Of a stretch of 18,104 bases of DNA, positions 1 to 10,091 are shown one piece after another. Below the pieces are notes generated by a model. The model was not told where the DNA came from, searched no databases, and saw nothing but the letters and a program-made list of their open reading frames with translations. The position numbers and the translations under genes were made by a program. Every line of letters begins with the position of its first letter. Position 1 is the first letter of the stretch. Source of the stretch: JBFXAF01 sp050178915 (GTDB taxonomy: Bacteria; Pseudomonadota; Alphaproteobacteria; Rhizobiales; Rhizobiaceae); the NCBI GenBank assembly GCA_050178915.1, contig JBFXFO010000073.1, positions 1-18,104 on the forward strand. The letters are read 5' to 3'.

Positions 1-2
1 CG

Positions 3-29
3 GATTCCGGCGTCGTCCTGACGCGGTAG
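3..29 (+). CDS. C-terminal tail of upstream gene, probably the ABC transporter ATPase (PotG-like), partial
   Basis: The frame starting at base 3 reads DSGVVLTR and then a TAG stop at 27-29, nine bases before the potH start. A short hydrophobic tail of this kind is plausible for the C-terminal end of a polyamine transporter ATP-binding subunit, and potG normally precedes potH in potFGHI-type operons. Only eight residues are visible, so the assignment rests on operon order and not on sequence similarity. The competing frame 1 stops at 19-21 and gives nothing recognisable. Confidence 0.4.
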   Translation, partial: DSGVVLTR

Positions 30-38
30 GGGGCGGCC

Positions 39-995
39 ATGACGGACGTCGCGACGCACGACAGCACGGCAGTGAAGGGCAGGGCGGACCCGGTCGGGGC
101 CGTCATCACGGCGATCACCAGCCGGCTGGTGATCCTCATCCCCTACCTCTGGCTCCTCATCTTCTTCATCGTTCCGTTCCTGATCGTCTTCAAGATCTCG
201 CTGTCGCAGATCGCAACGGCGATCCCGCCCTACACTCCGGTGCTCGACATCACCGACGGGCTGGCGGCCTTCTGGGAAGGCATCAAGCAACTTGCCTTCG
301 ACAACTACCGGTGGCTGCTCGACGACGCGCTTTATGCCAACGCTTATGTGTCGAGCCTAGTCATCGCCGGCATCTCGACGCTGATCGCGCTTCTGATCGG
401 CTATCCGATCGCCTACGGCATGGCGCGTGCGCCGGCGACACTGCGGCCGACGCTGCTGATGCTGGTGATCCTGCCGTTCTGGACGAGCTTCCTGATCCGC
501 GTCTACGCATGGATCGGCATCCTCAAGCCGGAAGGCCTGCTCAACCAGCTTCTGCTCGGCATCGGGGTGATCGACGAACCGCTGATCATCATGAACACGC
601 ATGCCGCGATCTTCATCGGCATCGTCTATTCCTACCTGCCGTTCATGATCCTGCCGCTGTATTCCTCGCTGGAGAAGATGGATCACTCGCTGATCGAGGC
701 AGCGCAGGATCTCGGCTGCACGCCGATCTCCGCCTTCTGGAAGATCACCTTCCCGCTGTCGCTGCCCGGTGTCTTCGCCGGCTGCCTGCTCGTCTTCATC
801 CCGGCCACCGGCGAGTTCGTCATTCCAGACCTGCTCGGCGGCTCGCAGACGCTGATGATCGGCAAGACGCTGTGGAACGAGTTCTTCAACAACCGCGACT
901 GGCCGGTCTCGTCGGCTGTGGCGGTGGTCCTGCTGCTGTTGCTGGTCGTGCCGATCATGCTGTTCCAGCGCGCCCAGGCGAAGGCGCAGGAGTAG
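39..995 (+). CDS. potH: Polyamine (putrescine-type) ABC transporter permease PotH
   Basis: This 318-residue inner-membrane permease is one half of the channel of a PotFGHI-type polyamine importer. A charged N-terminus of about 28 residues leads into a hydrophobic segment at about 30-54. Further membrane segments lie near 103-127, 136-160, 188-210, 240-262 and 290-309. The cytoplasmic EAA loop that docks onto the ATPase is clear at residues 220-240: EAAQDLG followed by an amphipathic stretch and LPG. The ATG at 39 is preceded by a G-rich ribosome site at 29-33. Length matches family members of about 310-320 residues. potI follows after four bases, so the two are co-transcribed. Substrate (putrescine, spermidine or a related cation) cannot be settled from the permease alone. 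Confidence 0.88.
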   Translation: MTDVATHDSTAVKGRADPVGAVITAITSRLVILIPYLWLLIFFIVPFLIVFKISLSQIATAIPPYTPVLDITDGLAAFWEGIKQLAFDNYRWLLDDALYANAYVSSLVIAGISTLIALLIGYPIAYGMARAPATLRPTLLMLVILPFWTSFLIRVYAWIGILKPEGLLNQLLLGIGVIDEPLIIMNTHAAIFIGIVYSYLPFMILPLYSSLEKMDHSLIEAAQDLGCTPISAFWKITFPLSLPGVFAGCLLVFIPATGEFVIPDLLGGSQTLMIGKTLWNEFFNNRDWPVSSAVAVVLLLLLVVPIMLFQRAQAKAQE

Positions 996-999
996 GCCG

Positions 1000-1821
1000 A
1001 TGAACTCGAACAGCTGGAGCCGCTTCAACATCAGCTCGATCGTGCTGGGCTTCGCCTTCCTCTATCTGCCGATCGTGCTGCTGGTCATCTACTCGTTCAA
1101 TGAATCGAAGCTCGTCACCGTGTGGGGCGGCTTCTCGACCAGGTGGTACGTCTCGCTCTTCCAGAACCAGGGGCTGATGGATGCTGCCTGGGTGACGATC
1201 CGCGTCGCGCTTGTCTCGGCCAGCGTCGCCACCGTGCTCGGCACGATGGCAGCGCTCGCGCTCACCCGCTACACGCGTTTCCGCGGCCGCTTCCTGTTCT
1301 CCGGCATGGTCTTTGCGCCGCTGGTCATGCCGGAGGTGATCACCGGCCTGTCGCTGCTGCTGATCTTCGTCGCCATCGGCCTCGACCGCGGCGTGCTGAC
1401 GATCATGCTGGCGCACATCACCTTCACCATGTGCTTCGTGACGGTCGTGGTGCAGTCGCGCCTCGTGAGTTTCGACCGCTCGCTCGAAGAGGCGGCGATG
1501 GATCTCGGCGCCACGCCGGTGCGCACCTTCTTTCAGGTGACGCTGCCGGTGATCCTGCCCGCGATCGTGTCCGGCTGGATGCTCGCCTTCACGCTGTCGC
1601 TCGACGACCTGGTGATCGCCAGCTTCGCGTCCGGCTCCGGCGCGACGACGCTGCCGATGAAGATCTACAGCCAGGTGCGGCTCGGCGTGACGCCGGAGAT
1701 CAATGCCGCCTGTACGCTGCTGATCGGGGTCGTTGCCATCGGCGTGTTGATTGCGTCGATCGCCAACAAGCGCCGCGAGGTGCAGCGCCAGCGCGACGAG
1801 CAGGCGGCGCAGCGCGGGTAG
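1000..1821 (+). CDS. potI: Polyamine (putrescine-type) ABC transporter permease PotI
   Basis: This 273-residue protein is the second permease of the transporter and pairs with PotH. Hydrophobic segments lie at about 11-32, 64-88, 98-124, 131-152, 183-205 and 236-255. The EAA loop at residues 164-190 reads EAAMDLGATP, a hydrophobic/amphipathic stretch, then LP. The start codon lies four bases after the potH stop, and its Shine-Dalgarno AGGAG (988-992) sits at the very end of potH, which indicates translational coupling. E. coli PotI is of similar length. The C-terminus is a basic/glutamine-rich tail. No further transporter gene follows: the next gene is convergent, so potI ends the operon. Confidence 0.88.
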   Translation: MNSNSWSRFNISSIVLGFAFLYLPIVLLVIYSFNESKLVTVWGGFSTRWYVSLFQNQGLMDAAWVTIRVALVSASVATVLGTMAALALTRYTRFRGRFLFSGMVFAPLVMPEVITGLSLLLIFVAIGLDRGVLTIMLAHITFTMCFVTVVVQSRLVSFDRSLEEAAMDLGATPVRTFFQVTLPVILPAIVSGWMLAFTLSLDDLVIASFASGSGATTLPMKIYSQVRLGVTPEINAACTLLIGVVAIGVLIASIANKRREVQRQRDEQAAQRG

Positions 1822-1853
1822 AGCAGTTTCGGCAGCAGTGCGGGCGGCTTTGG

Positions 1854-1874
1854 GTCCGGACCAGCAGTCCGGGC
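1854..1874. terminator. Hairpin between convergent potI and asmA genes
   Basis: CCGGAC (1856-1861) and GTCCGG (1867-1872) form a perfect six-base stem around a five-base loop. One wobble and one further GC pair extend it. It lies in the 60-bp gap where potI and the asmA-like gene converge, the expected place for a shared terminator. There is no T-tract on either side, so intrinsic termination is uncertain. Confidence 0.35.
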
Positions 1875-1881
1875 AGGCGCG

Positions 1882-3708
1882 CTAGTGTTCGTAGGGCGGC
1901 TGCTTCGGCGTCGCGTAGACGAAGGGTGAGCTCCACGTGCCGCCGACGAAGAAGCTGTTCTCGGGCACCCATGCGGTCGCCGCATCGCCCTGCTGCTCGA
2001 CCATCACGGCGCCCGACAGTGCGAGGCCCCCGCCAAGATAGGGCACCAGCCCGCCGACGCTGATCACGTTGCGTTCGGTCCGCACTTCCGCCTTCTCAAG
2101 CCGCGCGACGCCATTGGCGAGGCTTGCCTGCAGCTCGGCGCCCGAAATTGCGAGCGTGCCGTTGCTGACTTCCGCGAACGGGAAGAAGCCGGAGCCGGCC
2201 GTGCGTTCACGGAACGCGGTGATGTCGAAGCCGGCCACCGACCCCATGCCGACCTTGGCGGCAACGTTGCCGGTCGCGGCGGCGGCAAAGCTGTCCCAGC
2301 TTGGCGCCGGGCCTTTCATCGTGACCGAGAGTGTGACGGGCGCGGCCGGCACCAGCCGCGTCCAGCCCAGCGCCTGCGACAGCGCCACGCCGTCCATGTC
2401 CGTTCCGTTGATGCGCACTTCCGCCTGATCGCCCTCCGGCAGCCGGTCGAACCGGATGCCGGCCTGCAGCGAGCCGCCGAAGGCGCGCGCATCCGAGATG
2501 TCGAAGGCGGCGAGGCCCTCCTTCACCTGCGCGCTTGCCGCCACGTCGGTCAGTTCCACCGTCCCGGCCTTGGCGCGCGAGGCGGACAGCCTCAAGTCGA
2601 GGCCCACGCGCTCCGCGAACACCGTGTCGATGGTCGTGGCGCTCCCCTGCAATGGCGTGAAGACGGAAAGGAAGGAGCGCAGGTCGAGGCTGTCGAAGGC
2701 GAGCGTTCCCGCGATCGTCGGCACCGGCGAGGCCAGACCGATCTCCAGCACCCCGACGCCCGGATTGCCATCGAGGACAAGCTCCGTGTTCTCGATCTTG
2801 ACCCGCCGCGCATCGCCGACGACGTCGCCGGCGAGCGAGATCGAGCCGATTGTCGCGCTTGCCGCCATCGTGGTGCGTGACCATTCGAGCAGCCGCCGAA
2901 GCGACGGCGTGGAGAACGAAAACTCGCCCTGGAAATAGGACTGGTCGGCCAGGCTCGCGGTGCCGTCCAGCGCCAGTGTGATCGGCGCTGCCTTGACGGT
3001 GACGTTGAGCGGGCTGGTGGTGCCCGAGAGCAGCATCAGCGGCTGCTGCACGGCGAGTGTCAGTTCCACCGTTTCGCCGCGCCAGATGCCGGTCGCGGTC
3101 AGCCGCGCCGGCCGGTCCAGCGCCAGCCATTCGAGATTTCCGGACAGCCCGCTGGCGATTTCCTCGTCGCCGCTGCTGCGCACCACGAGGATGCGGCCGT
3201 CATTGATGGAAACGGTGCCGAAGGCGTCGCTCGGCATGCGCGGTCGTGCGGCCGCAGCCTGATCGTCCGCCGTCGCCGCGCGTGCTGCTTCGATCGAACT
3301 CTTGAGGCGCCCGCCCTGTGCGCCGGCGGGCATGTAGCCGGAGTCTTCGGAGACGCGGACCGTCGGGCGCACCATGCGTGCGGCGGAGAACTCGATATGC
3401 CCGCGCAGCGCGGACAGGGCCGAGAGTTCAAGGTCGATGCGTTCAGCCGAGAGCACCGGCGTGTGCGAGACGTCGTTCCAGGCCGAGAAGCGGACATCGT
3501 TGAGGTGCGCCTGGAACGACGGCCAGATTTCGATCTCCGGCGCCTGCTCCAGTGTCACGCGGTAACCGCTCCATGCCGACAGCTCCTCGGCGATGCGGTC
3601 GCGCACGATGCGCGTCGAGGCGACATAGGGCAGGGCGACGGCAAACACGATTGCGATGCCGGCGAGAATGCCGACCGCCCACAATCCTTGCCTGACCCGT
3701 ACGGGCAT
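1882..3708 (-). CDS. AsmA-family envelope protein
   Basis: This 608-residue protein has a short basic N-terminus, one hydrophobic anchor at about residues 8-30, and a large periplasmic region. Directly after the anchor comes a segment (about 31-110) with the AsmA-type pattern: a helix resembling IVRDRIAEELSAWSGYRV, then EIEIWPSF and the LNDVRFS strand. The rest is rich in alternating beta-strand sequence, as in AsmA/TamB-like lipid-transfer proteins. Family members influence outer-membrane assembly and phospholipid transport; the exact role here is not known. I chose the ATG at 3708 because GGAG lies five bases upstream; an in-frame GTG at 3723 has no comparable ribosome site. The gene stands alone, divergent from the acetoacetate-CoA ligase gene. 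Confidence 0.8.
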   Translation of the reverse strand: MPVRVRQGLWAVGILAGIAIVFAVALPYVASTRIVRDRIAEELSAWSGYRVTLEQAPEIEIWPSFQAHLNDVRFSAWNDVSHTPVLSAERIDLELSALSALRGHIEFSAARMVRPTVRVSEDSGYMPAGAQGGRLKSSIEAARAATADDQAAAARPRMPSDAFGTVSINDGRILVVRSSGDEEIASGLSGNLEWLALDRPARLTATGIWRGETVELTLAVQQPLMLLSGTTSPLNVTVKAAPITLALDGTASLADQSYFQGEFSFSTPSLRRLLEWSRTTMAASATIGSISLAGDVVGDARRVKIENTELVLDGNPGVGVLEIGLASPVPTIAGTLAFDSLDLRSFLSVFTPLQGSATTIDTVFAERVGLDLRLSASRAKAGTVELTDVAASAQVKEGLAAFDISDARAFGGSLQAGIRFDRLPEGDQAEVRINGTDMDGVALSQALGWTRLVPAAPVTLSVTMKGPAPSWDSFAAAATGNVAAKVGMGSVAGFDITAFRERTAGSGFFPFAEVSNGTLAISGAELQASLANGVARLEKAEVRTERNVISVGGLVPYLGGGLALSGAVMVEQQGDAATAWVPENSFFVGGTWSSPFVYATPKQPPYEH

Positions 3709-3828
3709 AGTCACTCCGCCCACCCACTGCGCTGCCGACCGGCAGCGCGCTGCCCCGACAGCGATGTACCCAGACCGGAAGCCATTTCAAGGCTTTGTGG
3801 CCTCGCCATGGCGCTTTTGCCGGCAATC

Positions 3829-3857
3829 TTGTCACGCTGCGATGCAGCATGCATAAG
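3829..3857 (+). promoter_or_regulatory. Sigma-70-type promoter of the acetoacetate-CoA ligase gene
   Basis: TTGTCA (3829-3834, five of six matches to TTGACA) and CATAAG (3852-3857, four of six matches to TATAAT) are separated by exactly 17 bases. Transcription would begin near 3864, just ahead of the GGGAGG ribosome site at 3871-3876. The gap between asmA and this gene is divergent, so a promoter is expected here. No start-site data are available. Confidence 0.55.
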
Positions 3858-3881
3858 GCGCTGCCAAGTTGGGAGGATCGC

Positions 3882-5837
<1,956 letters not shown>

Positions 5838-5872
5838 GCCGCACCCGGACGCTTTGGTTAAGCAACGGTAAT

Positions 5873-5896
5873 CGTGAAATTTACCTCGATTTCACG
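5873..5896. repeat. Perfect 8-bp inverted repeat downstream of aacS
   Basis: CGTGAAAT (5873-5880) and ATTTCACG (5889-5896) are exact inverted copies around an eight-base spacer. A smaller dyad, AGTG-GTA-CACT, follows at once (5897-5907). The 16-base centre-to-centre geometry suits a dimeric regulator site better than a terminator, since no T-tract follows on either strand. It could act on the candidate transcription unit downstream. The binding protein is unknown. Confidence 0.4.
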
Positions 5897-5930
5897 AGTG
5901 GTACACTTCCGTAAATGCCGAACCGGTCTG

Positions 5931-5963
5931 GTAAGGAGTTGTTAAGGGAACGCCCCCAATAGT
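5931..5963 (+). promoter_or_regulatory. Possible CtrA-type site and -10 element ahead of the candidate small RNA
   Basis: GTAA (5931-5934), seven bases, then TTAA (5942-5945) matches the TTAA-N7-TTAA half-site arrangement of CtrA at seven of eight positions. AATAGT (5958-5963) matches TATAAT at four of six. If it is the -10 element, the CtrA-like site covers the -35 position, as in known CtrA-activated promoters, and transcription would start near 5970. TTAA motifs are short, so chance occurrence is a real possibility even in GC-rich DNA. Confidence 0.3.
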
Positions 5964-5969
5964 CTCACG

Positions 5970-6084
5970 CAACTTGAGGGAGAAATCCCGGTCTCCAGCA
6001 GCCTCCGACGGAGTTCCGACATCGCTCAAGCCCGTTGTCACAGCATTCAATTCAAGGCGCCCTTCGCGGGCGCCTTCTCTTTTT
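5970..6084 (+). ncRNA. Candidate structured small RNA (or long structured 3' leader/trailer) between aacS and groESL
   Basis: This stretch of about 115 bases ends in a strong intrinsic terminator and lies 133 bases downstream of the aacS stop, before the groESL promoter. CTTGAG (5973-5978) pairs with CTCAAG (6025-6030), and flanking CAA (5970-5972) can pair with TTG (6035-6037). These enclose a GGA/TCC mini-hairpin (5979-5988) and a CTCC/GGAG hairpin (6003-6013). No open frame with a convincing start or ribosome site covers it. It could be an independent small RNA or the 3' end of the aacS message. The 5' end is inferred from a weak -10-like motif. I do not match it to any known RNA family. 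Confidence 0.42.
6054..6084 (+). terminator. Intrinsic terminator upstream of the groESL promoter
   Basis: A nine-base perfect stem (6054-6062 with 6068-6076, core GGCGCCC/GGGCGCC) with a five-base loop is followed by CTCTTTTT (6077-6084). It lies 216 bases after the aacS stop and 75 bases before the groESL -35 element. It therefore insulates groESL from upstream transcription. Confidence 0.82.
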
Positions 6085-6158
6085 GAGACAGCTGCGCATC
6101 GCCCGACCAGCCATCGACGCGACCATGCGATCGCCTGCGCTCTTTCTGCTCTCCGCGC

Positions 6159-6187
6159 CTTGACTCGCGCAGGACCTGCCCTTATCT
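6159..6187 (+). promoter_or_regulatory. Heat-shock (sigma-32-type) promoter of groESL
   Basis: CTTG (6159-6162), 18 bases, then CTTATCT (6181-6187) fits the alphaproteobacterial heat-shock promoter pattern CTTG-N17/18-CYTATNT. Transcription would start close to 6195, placing the CIRCE operator directly at the start site. The match to ordinary sigma-70 is weaker at -10. The promoter therefore predicts activation by RpoH together with HrcA repression. Confidence 0.72.
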
Positions 6188-6196
6188 GACCCCGCA

Positions 6197-6223
6197 TTAG
6201 CACTCGCCTAGGGTGAGTGCTAG
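6197..6223 (+). promoter_or_regulatory. CIRCE operator (HrcA binding site) of groESL
   Basis: TTAGCACTC (6197-6205), nine spacer bases, then GAGTGCTAG (6215-6223) matches the CIRCE consensus TTAGCACTC-N9-GAGTGCTAA at every base but the last. CIRCE is bound by the HrcA repressor, whose activity depends on GroEL itself, which gives feedback control. The site lies 60 bases upstream of the groES start. Confidence 0.96.
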
Positions 6224-6282
6224 CAGTCCGGCCCCGCCGGACGGAGGAGCCCTTCTTCAAATCCGCATCAAGGACAATAATG

Positions 6283-6579
6283 ATGGCAAAGACGAAGTTT
6301 CGCCCGCTTCATGACCGCGTGGTCGTTCGTCGGGTCGATTCCGAGGAAAAGACCAAGGGCGGGATCATCATCCCCGACACCGCCAAGGAGAAGCCGCAGG
6401 AAGGCGAGATCATCGCCGTCGGCTCCGGCGCGCGCGACGAGGCCGGCAAGCTGGTCCCGCTCGACGTCAAGGTCGGCAACCGTGTGCTGTTCGGCAAGTG
6501 GTCGGGCACCGAAGTGAAGCTCGATGGCGAGGACCTTCTGATCATGAAGGAATCCGACATCATGGGCATCATCGGCTGA
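6283..6579 (+). CDS. groES: Co-chaperonin GroES (Cpn10)
   Basis: This 98-residue protein forms the heptameric lid of the GroEL folding chamber in the cytosol. It opens with the family pattern FRPLHDRVVVRR. The mobile loop at about 17-33 carries the hydrophobic III tripeptide (28-30) that contacts GroEL, followed by DTAKEKPQEG. The central GKWSGTE segment and the final LLIMKESDIMGIIG strand are also typical. There are two adjacent ATG codons, at 6280 and 6283. I chose 6283 because it gives the usual MAKTKF-type N-terminus and puts AGGA (6271-6274) eight bases upstream; 6280 would add one methionine. groEL follows after 51 bases in the same operon. Confidence 0.97.
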   Translation: MAKTKFRPLHDRVVVRRVDSEEKTKGGIIIPDTAKEKPQEGEIIAVGSGARDEAGKLVPLDVKVGNRVLFGKWSGTEVKLDGEDLLIMKESDIMGIIG

Positions 6580-6630
6580 TCGCCAATCACAATTTCCGCA
6601 TTCGGGCGAAAGCCCAGGAGCTAGAGAAAC

Positions 6631-8274
<1,644 letters not shown>

Positions 8275-8306
8275 GTCCGGCCATTCAGCCTCACAGGCTT
8301 GAATCG

Positions 8307-8333
8307 AAAAGGGCGCCGCAAGGCGCCCTTTTT
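8307..8333 (+). terminator. Intrinsic terminator of groESL
   Basis: A stem of seven GC pairs, GGGCGCC (8311-8317) with GGCGCCC (8322-8328), encloses a GCAA tetraloop. Four A-T pairs extend it, and it ends in TTTTT on the plus strand. It lies 33 bases after the groEL stop. Read on the minus strand it has a shorter T-run, so it might also help to stop folD transcription arriving from the other side. Confidence 0.88.
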
Positions 8334-8382
8334 GTTTGGCCAGATCAGACTGCGCCGAACGTCCCGAGGCGTCTTGCCGTCG

Positions 8383-9303
8383 TCAGCCTGCCATCCAGCC
8401 GGCGGCGATCTGGCGCTGGTGCGCCACGATCGAGTTGCGCATCAGCATGGCGACGGTGACCGGACCGACACCGCCCGGCACCGGCGTGAGCCAGCCGGCG
8501 ACCTCCAGCACGGCATCGGTATCCACGTCACCGACGATGCGCGCGGTTCCGTCGGCGTCGGTCACCTGGTTGATGCCGATGTCGATCACTGCGGCGCCCG
8601 GCTTGATCATGTCGGGGCCGATCAGGTGCGCCTTGCCGACCGCGACGACGACGGCGTCGGCGCGGCGCGAATGCATCGCCACCGAGCGGCTCATGTGATG
8701 GCAGACGGTGACGGTGGCGCCTTCGGCCATAAGCATCAGGGCGATCGGCTTGCCGACGATTTCGGAGTGGCCGATCATCACCACCTCGAGGCCTTTCAGC
8801 TGCAGCCCGGTTTCCTTCAGCAGTTCGACCGAGGCGGCGGCCGTGCAGGGCGCCAGCGCGATGTCGCTGTAGACGATGTTGCCGATGGAGGCGGGATTCA
8901 TGCCCTCCACGTCCTTCAGCGGATGGATGGCCGACTGCAGAGAGCGCACGTTGATGTGCGCAGGCACCGGGCGCTGCAGGATGATGCCGAGCACTTCCGC
9001 GCTGTCGTTCAGCGCCTGGATGCGGCGCTTGCATTCGTCCTGCGTGATGTCGGCCGGCCACAATTGCTGTTCGAACGGGATGCCGGCGCGGTTGGCGCCG
9101 CGTTCCTGGTTGCGCACATAGACCTGCACTTCCGGCGAGCCGCCGACCATGATCGACACCAGCCGGCCGACCGGCCGTGTCGTCACGAAGGCATCGACCT
9201 TCGCGCGGACCTCGGCGAGGATTCGGGTCTGTACGGCCTTGCCATCGATGAGGCGGTGGTCGCGCACGGCGGCGGTCATCGTCTGCTTCGCCGCTTCCGG
9301 CAT
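8383..9303 (-). CDS. folD: FolD-family protein (methylene-THF dehydrogenase/methenyl-THF cyclohydrolase family) with altered active site
   Basis: The 306-residue protein follows the FolD layout throughout: IMVGGSPEVQVYV (51-63), IILQRPVPAHI (107-117), KDVEGMNP (130-137), APCT (151-154), the Rossmann loop IGHSEIVGKP (177-186), DIGIN (241-245), and TPVPGGVGPVTVAMLMRN (273-290). FolD makes 10-formyl-THF from 5,10-methylene-THF with NAD(P)H production. Several normally fixed residues differ: the YxxxK lysine is Q66, the second aspartate of KDVDG is E133, the LPLP motif is RPVP, and the Arg often found in the VVGRS motif is H179. Dehydrogenase may survive while cyclohydrolase is doubtful. AGGAG lies six bases before the ATG. 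A canonical FolD probably exists elsewhere; this may be a specialised paralogue. No neighbouring folate gene is present. Confidence 0.8.
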   Translation of the reverse strand: MPEAAKQTMTAAVRDHRLIDGKAVQTRILAEVRAKVDAFVTTRPVGRLVSIMVGGSPEVQVYVRNQERGANRAGIPFEQQLWPADITQDECKRRIQALNDSAEVLGIILQRPVPAHINVRSLQSAIHPLKDVEGMNPASIGNIVYSDIALAPCTAAASVELLKETGLQLKGLEVVMIGHSEIVGKPIALMLMAEGATVTVCHHMSRSVAMHSRRADAVVVAVGKAHLIGPDMIKPGAAVIDIGINQVTDADGTARIVGDVDTDAVLEVAGWLTPVPGGVGPVTVAMLMRNSIVAHQRQIAAGWMAG

Positions 9304-9522
9304 GCTTCACTCCTGCAATCAAACAGCGCGGGACGCGCGTGAACCCTTTGGTTCTGCGAGCGCCCCGCGTCAAGGCAATCCATTGCCGCGGGCCCGTCCT
9401 GTGACCGTCGGACGCGCAGCCTAGTCGCATCAAAATCCAGGCCTGCGGACCTTCTGCGTGCTCCGCCGTTATGTCGGGGTCGAAAGCAACATCGACGGAG
9501 CAATCCGAAGACGCTGCCGACA

Positions 9523-9955
9523 ATGGCCGGCTCGGCCGGCTCTGCCATGGCCAACGAGGCCTACTGCAAGCGCCAGGGCCGCAGGGACCAGAACGCCACC
9601 CAGACCCTGCAGCAGGTGATCCAGCGCACCGACAAGGAATTGCAGCGGTTCATGACCGGCACCTGGTACTTCGAGACGCGCTCGCCCTCGACCAACCAGA
9701 TCTCCTACACCTGGTACACCCTTCGGCCCCGACTTCCTGTTCGGCTATCAGAACCGTGTCTGTGCGACCACGGGTTGCAACGACTATCAGGGCGTCGGCG
9801 TATTCGGCGGCATCCCGTCCGGCAACGGACAATACACGATCATGCTGTCGGTCTCCGACCAGAGCCGGGACCACGAATGCACCGGCTTCAGCATCAGCAT
9901 TTCCGGGAATGCGATCCGGGACAGCGCCGGCCAGTTCTGGCAGCGGGTGCGCTGA
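9523..9955 (+). pseudogene. Frameshifted small secreted-type protein gene (function unknown)
   Basis: Two adjoining reading frames each give protein-like sequence. The first (from 9523) reads MANEAYCKRQGR, then TLQQVIQRTDKELQRF and FMTGTWYFETRS up to YTWYT near 9720. The sense then continues one base out of frame from 9722 as FGPDFLFGYQNRVC, through CNDYQGVGVFGG and FSISISGNAIRD, to QFWQRVR and a TGA at 9953-9955. Removing one C in the CCC at 9719-9721 would fuse them into about 140 residues with four cysteines. The start NEAYC looks like the mature end of a secreted protein, but no hydrophobic signal core or ribosome site precedes it in any frame. The gene is therefore probably decayed at the 5' end as well. 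Sequencing error or programmed frameshifting cannot be excluded. Confidence 0.65.
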
Positions 9956-10091
9956 GCCGGCGCAGGCCGCGCGGAAGCCGGGCCGCCTGAAAATATCGAT
10001 TAGACCGGAGCAACCGTTGCTGCGCGCGGTAGCGATCCGGCGCGCGCTTGAATATGGTGCGCGCGATTTTCACCTGAGCCATGGACTGACG

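Noticed and set aside
3709..3723. Upstream GTG start that would add five residues to the AsmA protein.
   Set aside because: The ATG at 3708 has GGAG at ideal spacing and gives the usual short basic end before the membrane anchor.
5873..5896. Dyad after aacS considered as the aacS terminator.
   Set aside because: The stem is AT-containing with an eight-base loop and no T-run; the real terminator is at 6054-6084.
5974..6189. A 71-codon plus-strand open frame starting inside the candidate small RNA.
   Set aside because: It lacks a clear ribosome site, reads through the intrinsic terminator, and has a Ser/Arg/Ala-rich composition without pattern.
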